Shown: piece after piece, positions 16,481 through 24,588 of the stretch | How the letters are laid out: every line of letters begins with the position of its first letter | Numbering within the stretch: the stretch's first letter is position 1 | Origin: an uncultured Sphingosinicella sp. | GTDB taxonomy: Bacteria; Pseudomonadota; Alphaproteobacteria; Sphingomonadales; Sphingomonadaceae | DNA length: 35,033 bases | Direction of reading: 5' to 3' | NCBI RefSeq assembly: GCF_902806315.1 | Contig: NZ_CADCWD010000096.1 | Location: 1 to 35,033, forward strand | Notes under the pieces: generated by a model | What the model was told of the DNA's origin: nothing | The model's database searches: none | Seen by the model: the letters and a program-made list of their open reading frames with translations, nothing else | Translations under genes and position numbers: made by a program

Positions 16481-17360
16481 AGTCGCGGATCGCGCTGGTG
16501 ACCGCTTCCGGCTTCTCCCACGGGATGAAGTGGCCGGCATCCTTCTCCACGACGATGCGCAGATCCTCTACCACGTCGTTGAGACCGTCGAGCTGAAGCG
16601 GCAGCAGGGCCTTGTCCTTGAGGCCCCAGACGACGAGCACCGGCATCTTGAGCTTGGGGAAGGGTGCGTGCGTCCAGAGCGGCTTGTGCGCCTTTTCGCC
16701 GACCTCCGGCACCTTGATGTTCGAGGCACGATACCAGTTGAGCATGGCCGCCATCGCCCCCGGCTTCGACCAGTCGTCGATATAGGCCTGCCGCTCTTTG
16801 TCGGAGAGAAGGCGAAGGTCGACATGGGAGGCGAAGGTCTTTTCCAGGAACGTGTCGTAGCCCATCGCCTCGATCGCCTTTTCGAAGCCGGGCGTTCGGA
16901 AGGCACGGATATATTGGGAAGCGGCGCGCTGGGCTTCGTCGTCGATGACGCTGCGCTGGAAGAGGAGCGGGTGCGGCGCGTTGACGACCACCAGGCGCTT
17001 GATCCGGTCGCCATGCCTGAGCGCGGCGAGCCAGGCCGCGGCGCCGCCCCAATCGTGGCCGACCAGCGTGAAACTGCCGATGCCGAGCGCGTCGGCGAGC
17101 GCCATCAGGTCGGCGACCGGCTTGCTGGTCTCGTACTCCTCGACCGCCTCCGGCTTGTCCGACCCACCAAAGCCACGCTGGTCGGGCGCGACGACGCGGA
17201 AGTCGGGCGCGAGGCTGTGGAGCTGGTGCCGCCAGGTGCGATGCGATTCCGGGAAGCCGTGGAGGAAGATGATCGGCTCCGCGTCCTCCGGTCCGCCGAG
17301 GGCGACCTTGAGCGTCAGTCCGGTGGACAGGTTGATGCGGGTGGTCTGGAGCTCGATCAT
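16464..17360 (-). CDS. Alpha/beta hydrolase, epoxide-hydrolase/dehalogenase-like
   Basis: A 298-residue alpha/beta hydrolase. The oxyanion motif HGFPES (34-39), [15 protein letters not shown], the nucleophile elbow GHDWGG with D103 instead of Ser, the acid D249 (WGLKDKAL) and base H277 ([10 protein letters not shown]) place it with epoxide hydrolases and haloalkane or fluoroacetate dehalogenases. A cap domain with two candidate Tyr (Y150 and Y210 regions) fits epoxide hydrolase best. The ATG at 17360 has AAAGGA upstream. It is convergent with the luciferase-like gene and follows palindromic element B. Confidence 0.9.
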   Translation of the reverse strand: MIELQTTRINLSTGLTLKVALGGPEDAEPIIFLHGFPESHRTWRHQLHSLAPDFRVVAPDQRGFGGSDKPEAVEEYETSKPVADLMALADALGIGSFTLVGHDWGGAAAWLAALRHGDRIKRLVVVNAPHPLLFQRSVIDDEAQRAASQYIRAFRTPGFEKAIEAMGYDTFLEKTFASHVDLRLLSDKERQAYIDDWSKPGAMAAMLNWYRASNIKVPEVGEKAHKPLWTHAPFPKLKMPVLVVWGLKDKALLPLQLDGLNDVVEDLRIVVEKDAGHFIPWEKPEAVTSAIRDFMAEA

Positions 17361-17373
17361 TGCGTCCTTTCTA

Positions 17374-17480
17374 AGCCCCTCCCCTTGATGGGGAGGGGTT
17401 GGGGCGGGGTGGACTCTCCGGACACGCACCGCTCTTCAATGACGCCACCCCTCCCAACCCTCCCCATCAAGGGGAGGGCT
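17374..17480. repeat. Palindromic intergenic element B
   Basis: The left end AGCCCCTCCCCTTGATGGGG plus AGGGG and the right end CCCTCCCCATCAAGGGGAGG plus GCT are inverted copies, with GGGGTTGGGGCGGGGTGG and CCACCCCTCCCAACCC as inner inverted arms around a variable loop (17413-17443). It fills the gap between the hydrolase start and the pirin stop. The CTTGATGGGGAG-type ends differ from elements A and C, so it belongs to another dispersed family. Confidence 0.85.
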
Positions 17481-17486
17481 TCCAAA

Positions 17487-18389
17487 TCATGGATAGCTGA
17501 CCGTCTTTGGGGTCACGACCGGGAGAGGGATGCGTTCGGCGGAGTCGTCGGGGACGAGGGGGAAGCGCTGGTTGCGCCAGTCGTCCTTGGCCTGGTTGAT
17601 GCGGTCGCGGCGGGAGGAGACGAAGTTCCACCAGACGTGACGCGGGCCGTCGAGCGGGGCGCCGCCGCACAGCATGACGTGGGCGCCCCGTTCGGAGCGC
17701 AAGGTGGCGCTGATGCCCGGGCGAAGGACGTAGAGGACCTGCGGGAGGAGCTGAAGGCCGTCGAGGGTCGCGTCTCCTTCGGCCACATAGACGGCGCGCT
17801 CGTCGGCGGGGGAGTCCACGGGCACGCTGCCGCCGGGCTGGAGCGCGATGTCGGCGTAGATGGTCTCGCTATGCTGGGTCACCGGCGAGGTCTCTCCGTA
17901 GAGGCTGCCCATCACGACGCGAACGACCGCCCCTGCGCTGTCGATCACCGGCAGGCGATCCTTGGCGACATGCTCGAAAGCGGGGTCGATCTCCTCCTTG
18001 TCGCTCGGCAAAGCGAGCCAGGTCTGGATGCCGGACAGTTCCGGCCCTTGCAGCCGGACCTCGGCGGGCGAGCGCTCGGAATGAACGATGCCGTGGCCGG
18101 CCGTCATCAGGTTCACCGCGCCCGGCTCGATCGTGCGGAAGGTACCGAGCGAATCGCGGTGGTCGATCGCGCCGGCGAAGAGATAGGTGACTGTGGCGAG
18201 GTTGATGTGCGGGTGAGGGCGCACGTCCATCCCCTCGCCGGCCGGGAGATGCGCGGGACCCATCTGGTCGAAGAAGATGAACGGACCGATCGTCGTCCGA
18301 TCCTTGTGCGGGAGCGTGCGGTGGACCTTGAATCCGCCGAGATCGTGCGTGACGGGGTGGAGCGTCTGGAGGAAGAGGTCTTCGGTCAC
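17487..18389 (-). CDS. Pirin family protein
   Basis: A 300-residue bicupin of the pirin family. Metal ligands are visible in the N-terminal cupin: H59 and H61 in RPHPHINLATVTYLF, and H103 and E105 in AGHGIVHSE. The C-terminal cupin contains AVYVAEGDATLDG and the family tail ending in GPRHVWWNFVSS plus a helix with WRNQRFPLVPDD. Pirins bind Fe/Ni and include quercetinase-like dioxygenases; the exact role is unclear. The start is GTG at 18389 with GAAGGA upstream. It is separated from the cytochrome pair by about 240 bp. Confidence 0.94.
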   Translation of the reverse strand: MTEDLFLQTLHPVTHDLGGFKVHRTLPHKDRTTIGPFIFFDQMGPAHLPAGEGMDVRPHPHINLATVTYLFAGAIDHRDSLGTFRTIEPGAVNLMTAGHGIVHSERSPAEVRLQGPELSGIQTWLALPSDKEEIDPAFEHVAKDRLPVIDSAGAVVRVVMGSLYGETSPVTQHSETIYADIALQPGGSVPVDSPADERAVYVAEGDATLDGLQLLPQVLYVLRPGISATLRSERGAHVMLCGGAPLDGPRHVWWNFVSSRRDRINQAKDDWRNQRFPLVPDDSAERIPLPVVTPKTVSYP

Positions 18390-18413
18390 GGGCTCAGCTT
18401 CCTTCTATGGCGA

Positions 18414-18464
18414 AGCGAAAGTCACAACTGGCACAAAAGTCGCGACTGGCACGAAAGTCATATG
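18414..18464. repeat. Short 18-bp tandem repeat upstream of pirin
   Basis: Two complete and one partial copies of an 18-bp unit: CGAAAGTCACAACTGGCA, CAAAAGTCGCGACTGGCA, then CGAAAGTCATATGG. The unit lies 25-75 bp upstream of the pirin GTG. A regulatory role is possible but unproven. Confidence 0.5.
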
Positions 18465-18632
18465 GAATCGCGGGCGGGTCCTCTCCGGCGCGAGGCGGCT
18501 GCGCCGCGTCGGAAGAGAGCGAAGGCGAGTCGCGAAGTGCATGCCCTGAGCGTGGCAGACGAAATCCTATTTGCCAACGTTCGGCCCGAGCCGCTGCAAC
18601 AGCCTGGAGCCGACGAGCACATGCCGACGTCC

Positions 18633-19301
18633 TCAGATGAGCGACGGCGCTCCCAAGATGGCCGCGGTAAGGACCAGGGCGGCCGCGGCGCAGGCGGCGA
18701 GCCGGCCTCTGGGTGCCGGTCTCATCGGCGGCACTCCATCGGGCAGTTCCGCGCGCCCGGTCAGCATCGGCCGGACGATCGAGCGGCGGCGTATGAACTG
18801 GTAATAGCCGATCGCGAGGAGGTGCAGCGCAATCAGCGCGAGCAAGATGTTGAAGCTGACCTCGTGCACGTCGTGGGCCAGAAGCGCCGTATCGTAGCTG
18901 ACGAGGCCGGACAGCGGCCCTTCCACGAAATCGTCGTCGTCGATCTGGAAGAGCCCCGACATCAGCTGGACGAGCAATGCCAGGAGCATGGCGACAACGC
19001 TGAGGCCGCCGAGCGGAGTATGACCCGCTTGCCCGAACTGCCCGCCGCGAAGGTAGTCGAGCACGGCCGAGGGGCTACGGACGAAGCTGCTGAACCGCGC
19101 GGTGGAACTGCCGGCCAGACCCCAGAGGATCCGGAACAGGAGCAGGAACAGGAGGGTGTAGCCCGACCAGAAATGAATGCGATCGGCGCCTTCCTCGGCC
19201 GACCACCAGCTCAAGGCGATCAGAAGAACGACGGACCAGTGGAAGAGCCGGACTGGAACATCCCAGACCGGCGCTTCCGTGCCCCGATCAGCTTTCCTCA
19301 C
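18633..19301 (-). CDS. Cytochrome b561 family protein
   Basis: A 222-residue diheme membrane cytochrome of the bacterial b561/Ni-Fe-hydrogenase-b type. Four main transmembrane helices, with candidate haem-ligand histidines H21 (RLFHWSVV), H43 (RIHFWSGY), H143/H146 (AHDVHEVSF) and H160 (ALHLLAIGYY), plus a fifth hydrophobic segment at the C-terminus (CAAAALVLTAAIL). The family moves electrons between quinol and periplasmic carriers. The start is GTG at 19301, inside the end of the cytochrome c gene (14-bp overlap), so the two are translationally coupled and probably interact. Upstream the frame overlaps the cytochrome c coding sequence and is ignored. Confidence 0.9.
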   Translation of the reverse strand: MRKADRGTEAPVWDVPVRLFHWSVVLLIALSWWSAEEGADRIHFWSGYTLLFLLLFRILWGLAGSSTARFSSFVRSPSAVLDYLRGGQFGQAGHTPLGGLSVVAMLLALLVQLMSGLFQIDDDDFVEGPLSGLVSYDTALLAHDVHEVSFNILLALIALHLLAIGYYQFIRRRSIVRPMLTGRAELPDGVPPMRPAPRGRLAACAAAALVLTAAILGAPSLI

Positions 19302-19842
19302 GATAAAGGTCGTGGCAGCCCTTGCAGCTCTTGCCGAGATTGCCGTGTGCCGACCGGATGGCGCCGAGATCGGACCCCGCCGCGGCTGCGTTGAAGGCCG
19401 CAGCGGCTTGGCGGAATTCTTGAGCCTTGGCGGCGAAATCCTCGGGCTTCTGCCATATTTCCGCGCGTGCTTCGGTCTTGCCGACGTCGGGGCCGGTGCC
19501 GGCCGGGAACCAGCCCGGGACCTTCGGGGCAAGCTCGGCGATCGTGCCTGCGCCGGTCCGCACCCCGGCGAGGTTGGGGGACTCGGCCTTGAGCTCGCGG
19601 CTGATCGCCTTCATCGCGTCGCCGATCTTCTCATAGCCCTCGTGGCGCTCCTCCATGAGCGCCAGCGCCTGCTGTTTTTCGAGCGGGGTGGCGTTGCTTT
19701 GCTGGACCGCATTTTCGACGGCGGTACTGGCCTCGGTGCCGCTGGCATTCGCTTCGGCCAGAGGCTCGCTGACTTCGTTGGTAGAATTGCAAGCGGCCAG
19801 GAGAAGGACCGCAAAACCGGCGAGCATGGTTCTCAATTTCAT
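19288..19842 (-). CDS. Class II (c'-type) cytochrome c lipoprotein
   Basis: A 184-residue protein with a lipoprotein signal peptide (lipobox LAAC, Cys18) and one haem-binding site near the C-terminus, C173-K-G-C176-H177, typical of four-helix cytochrome c'/c556. The middle segment (ALALMEERHEGYEKIGDAMK, then PKVPGWFPAGTGPDVGKTEAR and IWQKPEDFAAKAQEF) matches that family. It is probably an outer-leaflet or periplasmic electron carrier that exchanges electrons with the cytochrome b561 encoded next to it. Confidence 0.93.
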   Translation of the reverse strand: MKLRTMLAGFAVLLLAACNSTNEVSEPLAEANASGTEASTAVENAVQQSNATPLEKQQALALMEERHEGYEKIGDAMKAISRELKAESPNLAGVRTGAGTIAELAPKVPGWFPAGTGPDVGKTEARAEIWQKPEDFAAKAQEFRQAAAAFNAAAAGSDLGAIRSAHGNLGKSCKGCHDLYREES

Positions 19843-19945
19843 TCTCCCAAATCAGATCGGCTGGACGGGGCGACACTAAACGGCCGGCGCAAGAAGCGCC
19901 TAGCAGAATTGCGGCTCGAGGAGTTCCGCCTCTGGAGGGTGACGA

Positions 19946-20230
19946 TCACTCCCCCGGCGCCCTCGCCTTGATCGCCAGCGCGTGGACTCGCTCCTTCAAA
20001 AGCTCGGCCAGCGCGCCGTTCACCGCGCGCTGGCGCTGGACGCGGCTCATGCTCGCGAACATCGGCGACTCGATCTCGACGGTGAAGTGACTCTCGCCGC
20101 GGGGGTCGTGGCCGGAGTGGCCGCGATGTTTTTCGCTGTCGTCAATGACTTGGAGGTGCGTCGGATCGAGTGATTCCGTCAGCCGTCTTGTGATTTCGGC
20201 GGCCACCGGCCCGCTACTTTCATGGCTCAT
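19946..20230 (-). CDS. BolA family protein
   Basis: A 94-residue protein with the BolA class II KH-like fold: ITRRLTESLDPTHLQVIDDS, the loop HRGHSGHDPRGESHFTVEI and the C-terminal VQRQRAVNGALAELLKERVHAL helix with AIKARAPGE. BolA proteins pair with monothiol glutaredoxins in Fe-S/redox control and cell-shape regulation. No glutaredoxin gene is in the window. The ATG at 20230 is preferred by family length; the reading frame continues upstream only across the divergent J-domain gene. Confidence 0.93.
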   Translation of the reverse strand: MSHESSGPVAAEITRRLTESLDPTHLQVIDDSEKHRGHSGHDPRGESHFTVEIESPMFASMSRVQRQRAVNGALAELLKERVHALAIKARAPGE

Positions 20231-20269
20231 CTCGCCTATATACGAGGTTTGGTCGCGGAAGGGAGTGCG
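20231..20269. promoter_or_regulatory. Divergent bolA / J-domain intergenic region
   Basis: The 39-bp gap holds CCTATATACG at about 20235-20244, which could serve as a -10 element for one of the divergent genes, and GGAAGGGAG at 20257-20265 as Shine-Dalgarno for the TTG at 20270. The assignment is by eye. Confidence 0.35.
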
Positions 20270-20875
20270 TTGGCGAGCGCGGGTAAAAGAGAGACGCGGT
20301 TTCACGGCCGGGTGGAGGGGCATCGGCATTGCTCGCGCCCCGGCTGCACCGAAGCGGGCGAGTTTCGGGCGCCGGCACAGGAAGGGCCGCGCTCGGGCTT
20401 CGACGGGCCGGGCGACTGGCGCTGGCTGTGCCTCGACCATGTTCGAGAGTTCAATGCGGGCTATAACTTCTTCCAGGGCATGAGCACCGAGGAGATCGAA
20501 GCCGCGCAGACGCCTTATGGCGGCTGGGACCGGCAGACGCGCGCCTTTGCCGGCAACCCGTCGCCTCCGCCGGCCTGGGCCGACTTCACCGATCCGCTCG
20601 ACGCGATCGGGGCGCGGTTCAAGCGGCAGCCGCGAGCCGATGGGGCGCGTCATGACGGGCGCGAGCTCAGCGCGACGGACAGGAAGTCGCTGGGCGTGAT
20701 GGGGCTTGGAACCGATGCCGACCGGCGCGCGCTGAGGAAGCGCTATGCCGAGCTTTTGCGCCGCTACCATCCCGACCATAATGGCGGGGACCGGGGGCAC
20801 GAGAAGGCTTTGCAGTCCGTTATCGAGGCTTATACGCAGCTCAAATCCCGCCCCGCTTTCGCGGGGTCTCCATGA
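20270..20875 (+). CDS. J-domain (DnaJ-like) protein
   Basis: A protein of about 201 residues. The N-terminal part holds CSRPGC and WLCLDHV, a likely zinc site, followed by FNAGYNFFQGMSTEEIEAAQ and PYGGWDRQTRAF, a block conserved in alphaproteobacterial homologues. The C-terminus is a J domain: MGLGTDADRRALRKRYAELL, then RRYHPDHNGGDRG with the HPD triplet needed to stimulate Hsp70. It is a specialised co-chaperone, not DnaJ itself (no G/F or DnaJ zinc repeats). The start is uncertain: TTG 20270 has GGAAGGGAG four bases upstream and sits just before the conserved region; the in-frame ATG at 20222 would overlap the bolA start. It precedes cobS by about 50 bp. Confidence 0.85.
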   Translation: MASAGKRETRFHGRVEGHRHCSRPGCTEAGEFRAPAQEGPRSGFDGPGDWRWLCLDHVREFNAGYNFFQGMSTEEIEAAQTPYGGWDRQTRAFAGNPSPPPAWADFTDPLDAIGARFKRQPRADGARHDGRELSATDRKSLGVMGLGTDADRRALRKRYAELLRRYHPDHNGGDRGHEKALQSVIEAYTQLKSRPAFAGSP

Positions 20876-20925
20876 AGCGGTTCTTCATTGGGTGCCCCTT
20901 CGCCTAGACCTTTGGAAGTTCTGAA

Positions 20926-21930
20926 ATGGCCGATCTCGCCAATGTGAAACCCGACAGCCGCTCGACCACGTTGATGGACGCGCCGGACAAGATCGCCAAA
21001 GTGCGCGACCTGTTCGGCATCGACAGCGACATGGAAGTGCCCGCCTTCAGCGAGGCGGACGAGCGGGTGCCGGACCTCGACCCCACCTATGTGTTCGATC
21101 CGGACACGACGCTGGCGATCTGCGCGGGCTTTTCGAAGAACCGGCGGGTGATGATCCAGGGCTATCATGGCACCGGCAAATCGACCCATGTCGAGCAGGT
21201 GGCGGCGCGGCTCAATTGGCCGCTGATCCGCATCAACCTCGACGCGCATATCAGCCGTATCGACCTCGTCGGGCGCGACGCGATCGTGCTGCGCGACGGC
21301 CAGCAGGTGACCGAGTTTCGAGAGGGGCTGCTGCCCTGGGCGCTGCAGACGCCGACGGCTTTGGTGTTCGACGAATATGACGCCGGACGGCCCGACGTGA
21401 TGTTCGTGATCCAGCGCGTGCTGGAGACGGAGGGCAAGCTGACCCTGCTCGACCAGAACCGGGTGATCCGGCCGAACCCCTATTTCCGGCTGTTCGCGAC
21501 CACGAACACGGTCGGTCTGGGCGACACGACCGGGCTGTATCACGGCACGCAGCAGATCAATCAGGGCCAGATGGACCGGTGGAACATCGTGGTGACGCTG
21601 AACTATCTGCCGGCGGAGATCGAGGCGCGGATCGTGCTCGCCAAGTCTGGCGAGTATGACCACGAAGGCGGCCGCCAGGAAGTGGAGCGGATGATCAAGG
21701 TCGCCGAGATGACGCGGCAGGGCTTCATGAACGGCGACATTTCCACGGTGATGAGCCCGCGCTCGGTGATCAGCTGGGCGCAGAATGCGCTGATCTTCGG
21801 CGATGTCGGCTTCGCGTTCCGCCTCACCTTCCTCAACAAGTGCGACGAGGCGGAGCGGCCGTTGGTCGCAGAATATTATCAGCGCGTGTTCGGCAAGGAC
21901 CTGCCGGAGAGCGTGGTGGGGCGGGCGTGA
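20926..21930 (+). CDS. cobS: Cobaltochelatase subunit CobS (AAA+ ATPase)
   Basis: A 334-residue AAA+/MoxR-like ATPase of the aerobic cobaltochelatase. Walker A is GYHGTGKST (79-87), Walker B is TALVFDEYD (D149/E150), and sensor-like stretches [19 protein letters not shown] and [10 protein letters not shown] follow. The CobS-specific N-terminus and tail [20 protein letters not shown] are present. With CobT it drives CobN in Co2+ insertion into hydrogenobyrinic acid diamide; no cobN or other cobalamin genes are in this window. The downstream cobT is separated by palindromic element C. Confidence 0.96.
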   Translation: MADLANVKPDSRSTTLMDAPDKIAKVRDLFGIDSDMEVPAFSEADERVPDLDPTYVFDPDTTLAICAGFSKNRRVMIQGYHGTGKSTHVEQVAARLNWPLIRINLDAHISRIDLVGRDAIVLRDGQQVTEFREGLLPWALQTPTALVFDEYDAGRPDVMFVIQRVLETEGKLTLLDQNRVIRPNPYFRLFATTNTVGLGDTTGLYHGTQQINQGQMDRWNIVVTLNYLPAEIEARIVLAKSGEYDHEGGRQEVERMIKVAEMTRQGFMNGDISTVMSPRSVISWAQNALIFGDVGFAFRLTFLNKCDEAERPLVAEYYQRVFGKDLPESVVGRA

Positions 21931-21932
21931 CC

Positions 21933-22060
21933 AATCCTCCCCGGGACGGGGAGGGGGACCGGACTATGTGCGGTAGAGGGAGCTCCTTCCAGCGCACTGC
22001 GGGTCTCGGGACCCCCTCCACCATGCTGCGCATGGTCCCCCTCCCCGTGCCGGGGAGGAA
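21933..22060. repeat. Palindromic intergenic element C
   Basis: It fills the cobS-cobT gap. Outer arms: AATCCTCCCCGGGACGGGGA plus GGGGGACC at the left, and GGTCCCCCTCCCCGTGCCGG plus GGAGGAA at the right. Inner parts include ACCATGCTGCGCATGGT. It belongs to the same dispersed family as element A. Its right arm provides GGGGAGGA at about 22052-22059, just upstream of the cobT ATG, in the position of a Shine-Dalgarno. Confidence 0.85.
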
Positions 22061-22064
22061 CTAG

Positions 22065-23897
22065 ATGCCTCAGAACGACAACCCGCTCGAAGCCTTTCGC
22101 CAGGTGCTGACCGGCGCGTCGCGGGCGATTGCGCAGGAGGCGGAGGTGGAGCTTGGCTTCACGGCCGATGCTCCGCTGACGCAGGGCAAGAGCATCAAGG
22201 TGCCGATGCCGGGGCGGACCTTGCCTGAGCGCGAGGTCGCGGAGGCGCGGGGTTATGCCGATGCCGCGGCGCTGAGGCTGAGGCACCACAATGCGCTGCT
22301 GCACAGCCGCAATGCGCCGCTCGACGAGGCGGCCCGGGCGGTGTTCAACGCGGCCGAGCAGGCGCGGGTGGAGGCGCTCGGCGCGCGGGCGATGGCGGGG
22401 GTGCGGGCGAACCTCAACAGCGCGACCGAGATGCGGATGCGGACCGATCCGATCACGCGGGCACGCAACAGCGCGGAAGTGCCGCTGTCGACGGCCATCC
22501 AGCTGATGATCCGCGAGCGGCTGACCGGCGAGGCTCCTCCCGAGGGCACGCGCGGCGGGCTGAAGTTCGTTTCCGACTGGATCGAGGAAAAGGCGGGGGC
22601 GGATCTCGATGCGCTCGGCCTGGCCCTGGACGATCAGGCGGCGTTCGCGGCGCTCGCGACCAAGCTGCTCCAGGATCTGGAGCTGGTCGAGGGAGAATTG
22701 GAGCCGGAAAAGGCGCCGGAGAGCGGCGACGAAGCCGAGGGCGACGACCAGGACGAGGGCGAGGAGGGCGAGAACGAAGACGAGAATGAGGGCTCGGGCG
22801 CCGAAGGGGACGCCGAGATCCGGGTGGAGCAGAGCGAATCCGGGCAGGACGAGCAGGAGACCGACTATTCCGAGGAGGAGGCCGGCGAAGGCGACGAAGG
22901 CATGGGCCAGGAAGGCGAGGAGGGGATGCTCCCCGTCCGGCCGAACCGTCCGCTGTCCGACTTGCCGCCGCAATTCGACTACAAGGTCTTCACGACGCGC
23001 TTCGACGAGGTGGTCGAGGCGACGGAGCTTTGCGACGAGGAGGAGCTTGGGCGGCTTCGATCCTATCTCGACCAGCAGCTCGTTCATCTCCAGAGCGCGG
23101 TAACCAAGCTCGCCAACCGGCTGCAGCGACGGCTGATGGCGCAGCAGAGCCGGAGCTGGGACTTCGATCAGGAGGAGGGCATTCTCGACGCGGCGCGGCT
23201 GGCGCGGGTGATCGTCAATCCGGCGCAGTCGCTTTCGTACAAAATCGAGCGCGACACCGATTTCCGCGACACGGTGGTGACCCTGCTGATCGACAATTCG
23301 GGGTCGATGCGCGGGCGGCCGATCTCGATCGCCGCGATTTCGGCCGACATCTTGGCGCGCACGCTCGAGCGGGTGGGAGTGAAGGCGGAGATACTCGGCT
23401 TCACGACGCGTGCGTGGAAGGGCGGGCAGAGCCGGGAGAGGTGGCTGAGCGAAGGTCGGCCGCCGCATCCGGGGCGGCTCAACGACCTCCGGCACATCGT
23501 CTACAAGCAAGCGGACGAGCCGTGGCGGCGGGCGCGCAAGAATCTGGGCCTGATGATGCGCGAGGGGCTGCTGAAGGAGAATATCGACGGCGAGGCCCTG
23601 CTTTGGGCGCATAACCGTCTGATCGGCCGGTCCGAAGAGCGGCGGATCCTGATGGTGATCTCGGACGGGGCTCCGGTCGATGATTCGACGCTGTCGGTGA
23701 ACAGCGGCACCTATCTGGAGCGGCACCTGAGGCAAGTGATCGGCTGGATCGAGACGCGTTCGCCGGTCGAGCTGGTGGCGATCGGCATCGGCCACGACGT
23801 CACGCGTTATTATTCGCGAGCGGTGACGATCATGGACGCGGAGCAGCTCGGCGGCACGATGATCGAGCAACTCGCCGCGCTGTTCGACGCCGAGTGA
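22065..23897 (+). CDS. cobT: Cobaltochelatase subunit CobT
   Basis: A 610-residue protein. The N-terminal domain (1-200) is CobT-specific. Residues about 205-300 are an acidic, low-complexity linker rich in Glu, Asp and Gly. The C-terminal VWA domain has the MIDAS motif D410-N-S412-G-S414 ([11 protein letters not shown]) and the later [13 protein letters not shown]. CobT forms rings with CobS and couples ATP hydrolysis to CobN. The region [20 protein letters not shown] before the VWA domain is diagnostic for CobT. The ATG at 22065 uses GGGGAGGA from element C as ribosome-binding site. Two strong hairpins follow. Confidence 0.96.
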   Translation: MPQNDNPLEAFRQVLTGASRAIAQEAEVELGFTADAPLTQGKSIKVPMPGRTLPEREVAEARGYADAAALRLRHHNALLHSRNAPLDEAARAVFNAAEQARVEALGARAMAGVRANLNSATEMRMRTDPITRARNSAEVPLSTAIQLMIRERLTGEAPPEGTRGGLKFVSDWIEEKAGADLDALGLALDDQAAFAALATKLLQDLELVEGELEPEKAPESGDEAEGDDQDEGEEGENEDENEGSGAEGDAEIRVEQSESGQDEQETDYSEEEAGEGDEGMGQEGEEGMLPVRPNRPLSDLPPQFDYKVFTTRFDEVVEATELCDEEELGRLRSYLDQQLVHLQSAVTKLANRLQRRLMAQQSRSWDFDQEEGILDAARLARVIVNPAQSLSYKIERDTDFRDTVVTLLIDNSGSMRGRPISIAAISADILARTLERVGVKAEILGFTTRAWKGGQSRERWLSEGRPPHPGRLNDLRHIVYKQADEPWRRARKNLGLMMREGLLKENIDGEALLWAHNRLIGRSEERRILMVISDGAPVDDSTLSVNSGTYLERHLRQVIGWIETRSPVELVAIGIGHDVTRYYSRAVTIMDAEQLGGTMIEQLAALFDAE

Positions 23898-23907
23898 CTC
23901 CTGGATC

Positions 23908-23972
23908 TGGGGCGAAGTAACACTTCGCCCCAAACGGGTTAGGGCCCGGTGCGATTGCTCGCACCGGGCCCC
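23908..23972. terminator. Twin hairpins between convergent cobT and glycine-zipper genes
   Basis: First hairpin: GGGGCGAAGT (23909-23918), loop AAC, ACTTCGCCCC (23922-23931). Second: GGGCCCGGTGCGA (23942-23954), loop TTGC, TCGCACCGGGCCC (23959-23971), a perfect 13-bp stem. They sit between two convergent genes and can act as bidirectional terminators; neither is followed by a long T-run. Confidence 0.8.
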
Positions 23973-24040
23973 GCCCTCGTTACGCGACTCGAGGGTTCTC
24001 TTGGGGCGCGGTCTCCCGCGCCCGAAGGTTTGACGTTCGC

Positions 24041-24400
24041 TTAGTAGCGGCTGTTGCGGCAGGTGCTCTTGCCGACCTGGCGGCCGAGCAGTGCACCCGC
24101 GGCGACACCAAGGATGGTGCCGGTGGTGCGGTTGCCGCGGCCGGCAATGGCCCGGCCCGCAAGGGCGCCCGCAGCGCCGCCGACGACGGTGCCGGTGGTG
24201 CCGCTGCAACGGCGATACTGGTTGCGGTTCGAATATTGGTTGCGGCCATAATAGCGGTCGCCGCGATAGGCCTGACGGTAGCCGTTGTCATAATGGCTGT
24301 TGCTGTAATAGCCGTTGTTGTGGCGCGCCTCGGCGGTGGCCGGAAGGGCGGTCATCGCAGCGACGGCAGCAGCGGCCGAAAGGGTGATCTTCTTAAACAT
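24041..24400 (-). CDS. Glycine-zipper 2TM domain protein
   Basis: A 119-residue exported protein: signal peptide (MFKKITLSAAAAVAAMTALP, cleavage after AEA), a Tyr/Asn/Arg-rich low-complexity region (about 28-64), then a glycine-zipper region of two hydrophobic Gly/Ala stretches (GTTGTVVGGAAGALAGRAIA and GTILGVAAGALLGRQVG). Cys65 and a Cys near the C-terminus could form a disulfide. Glycine-zipper 2TM proteins are surface or periplasmic proteins of unclear role. The start has GAGGAG upstream. Convergent with cobT. Confidence 0.88.
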   Translation of the reverse strand: MFKKITLSAAAAVAAMTALPATAEARHNNGYYSNSHYDNGYRQAYRGDRYYGRNQYSNRNQYRRCSGTTGTVVGGAAGALAGRAIAGRGNRTTGTILGVAAGALLGRQVGKSTCRNSRY

Positions 24401-24588
24401 AACTAACTCCTCTGGTCTCGGTCGGCGCCACCGGGAAGGGAGATCGCTGTGCGATCCATGCGCCGGCCGTCGTCGATTGAGGCCTTATGGCGTGATTCGC
24501 TTGAGCCGGTCCTGAATGCCACCGTCAGGGATTGTTCATCGATTTAAAGGGTGTAGCGGGTGCCTTCCCGCCGCTAGGAAGCGCGCAG

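Noticed and set aside
16530-19394. A 954-residue plus-strand open frame
   Set aside because: It runs antisense through the hydrolase, pirin and cytochrome genes and two palindromic elements, with no recognisable domain.
20231-20800. Upstream extension of bolA over the J-domain gene
   Set aside because: BolA similarity begins at 20230; beyond it the frame is antisense to the J-domain protein.
20876-20925. Cobalamin riboswitch upstream of cobS
   Set aside because: The gap is only about 50 bp and no B12-box or multi-stem element is visible.
21879-24209. A 776-residue open frame on the minus strand opposite cobT
   Set aside because: It is the antisense shadow of high-GC codon use in cobT; its sequence is Arg/His/Pro-rich low complexity with no domain, while cobT is clearly coding.
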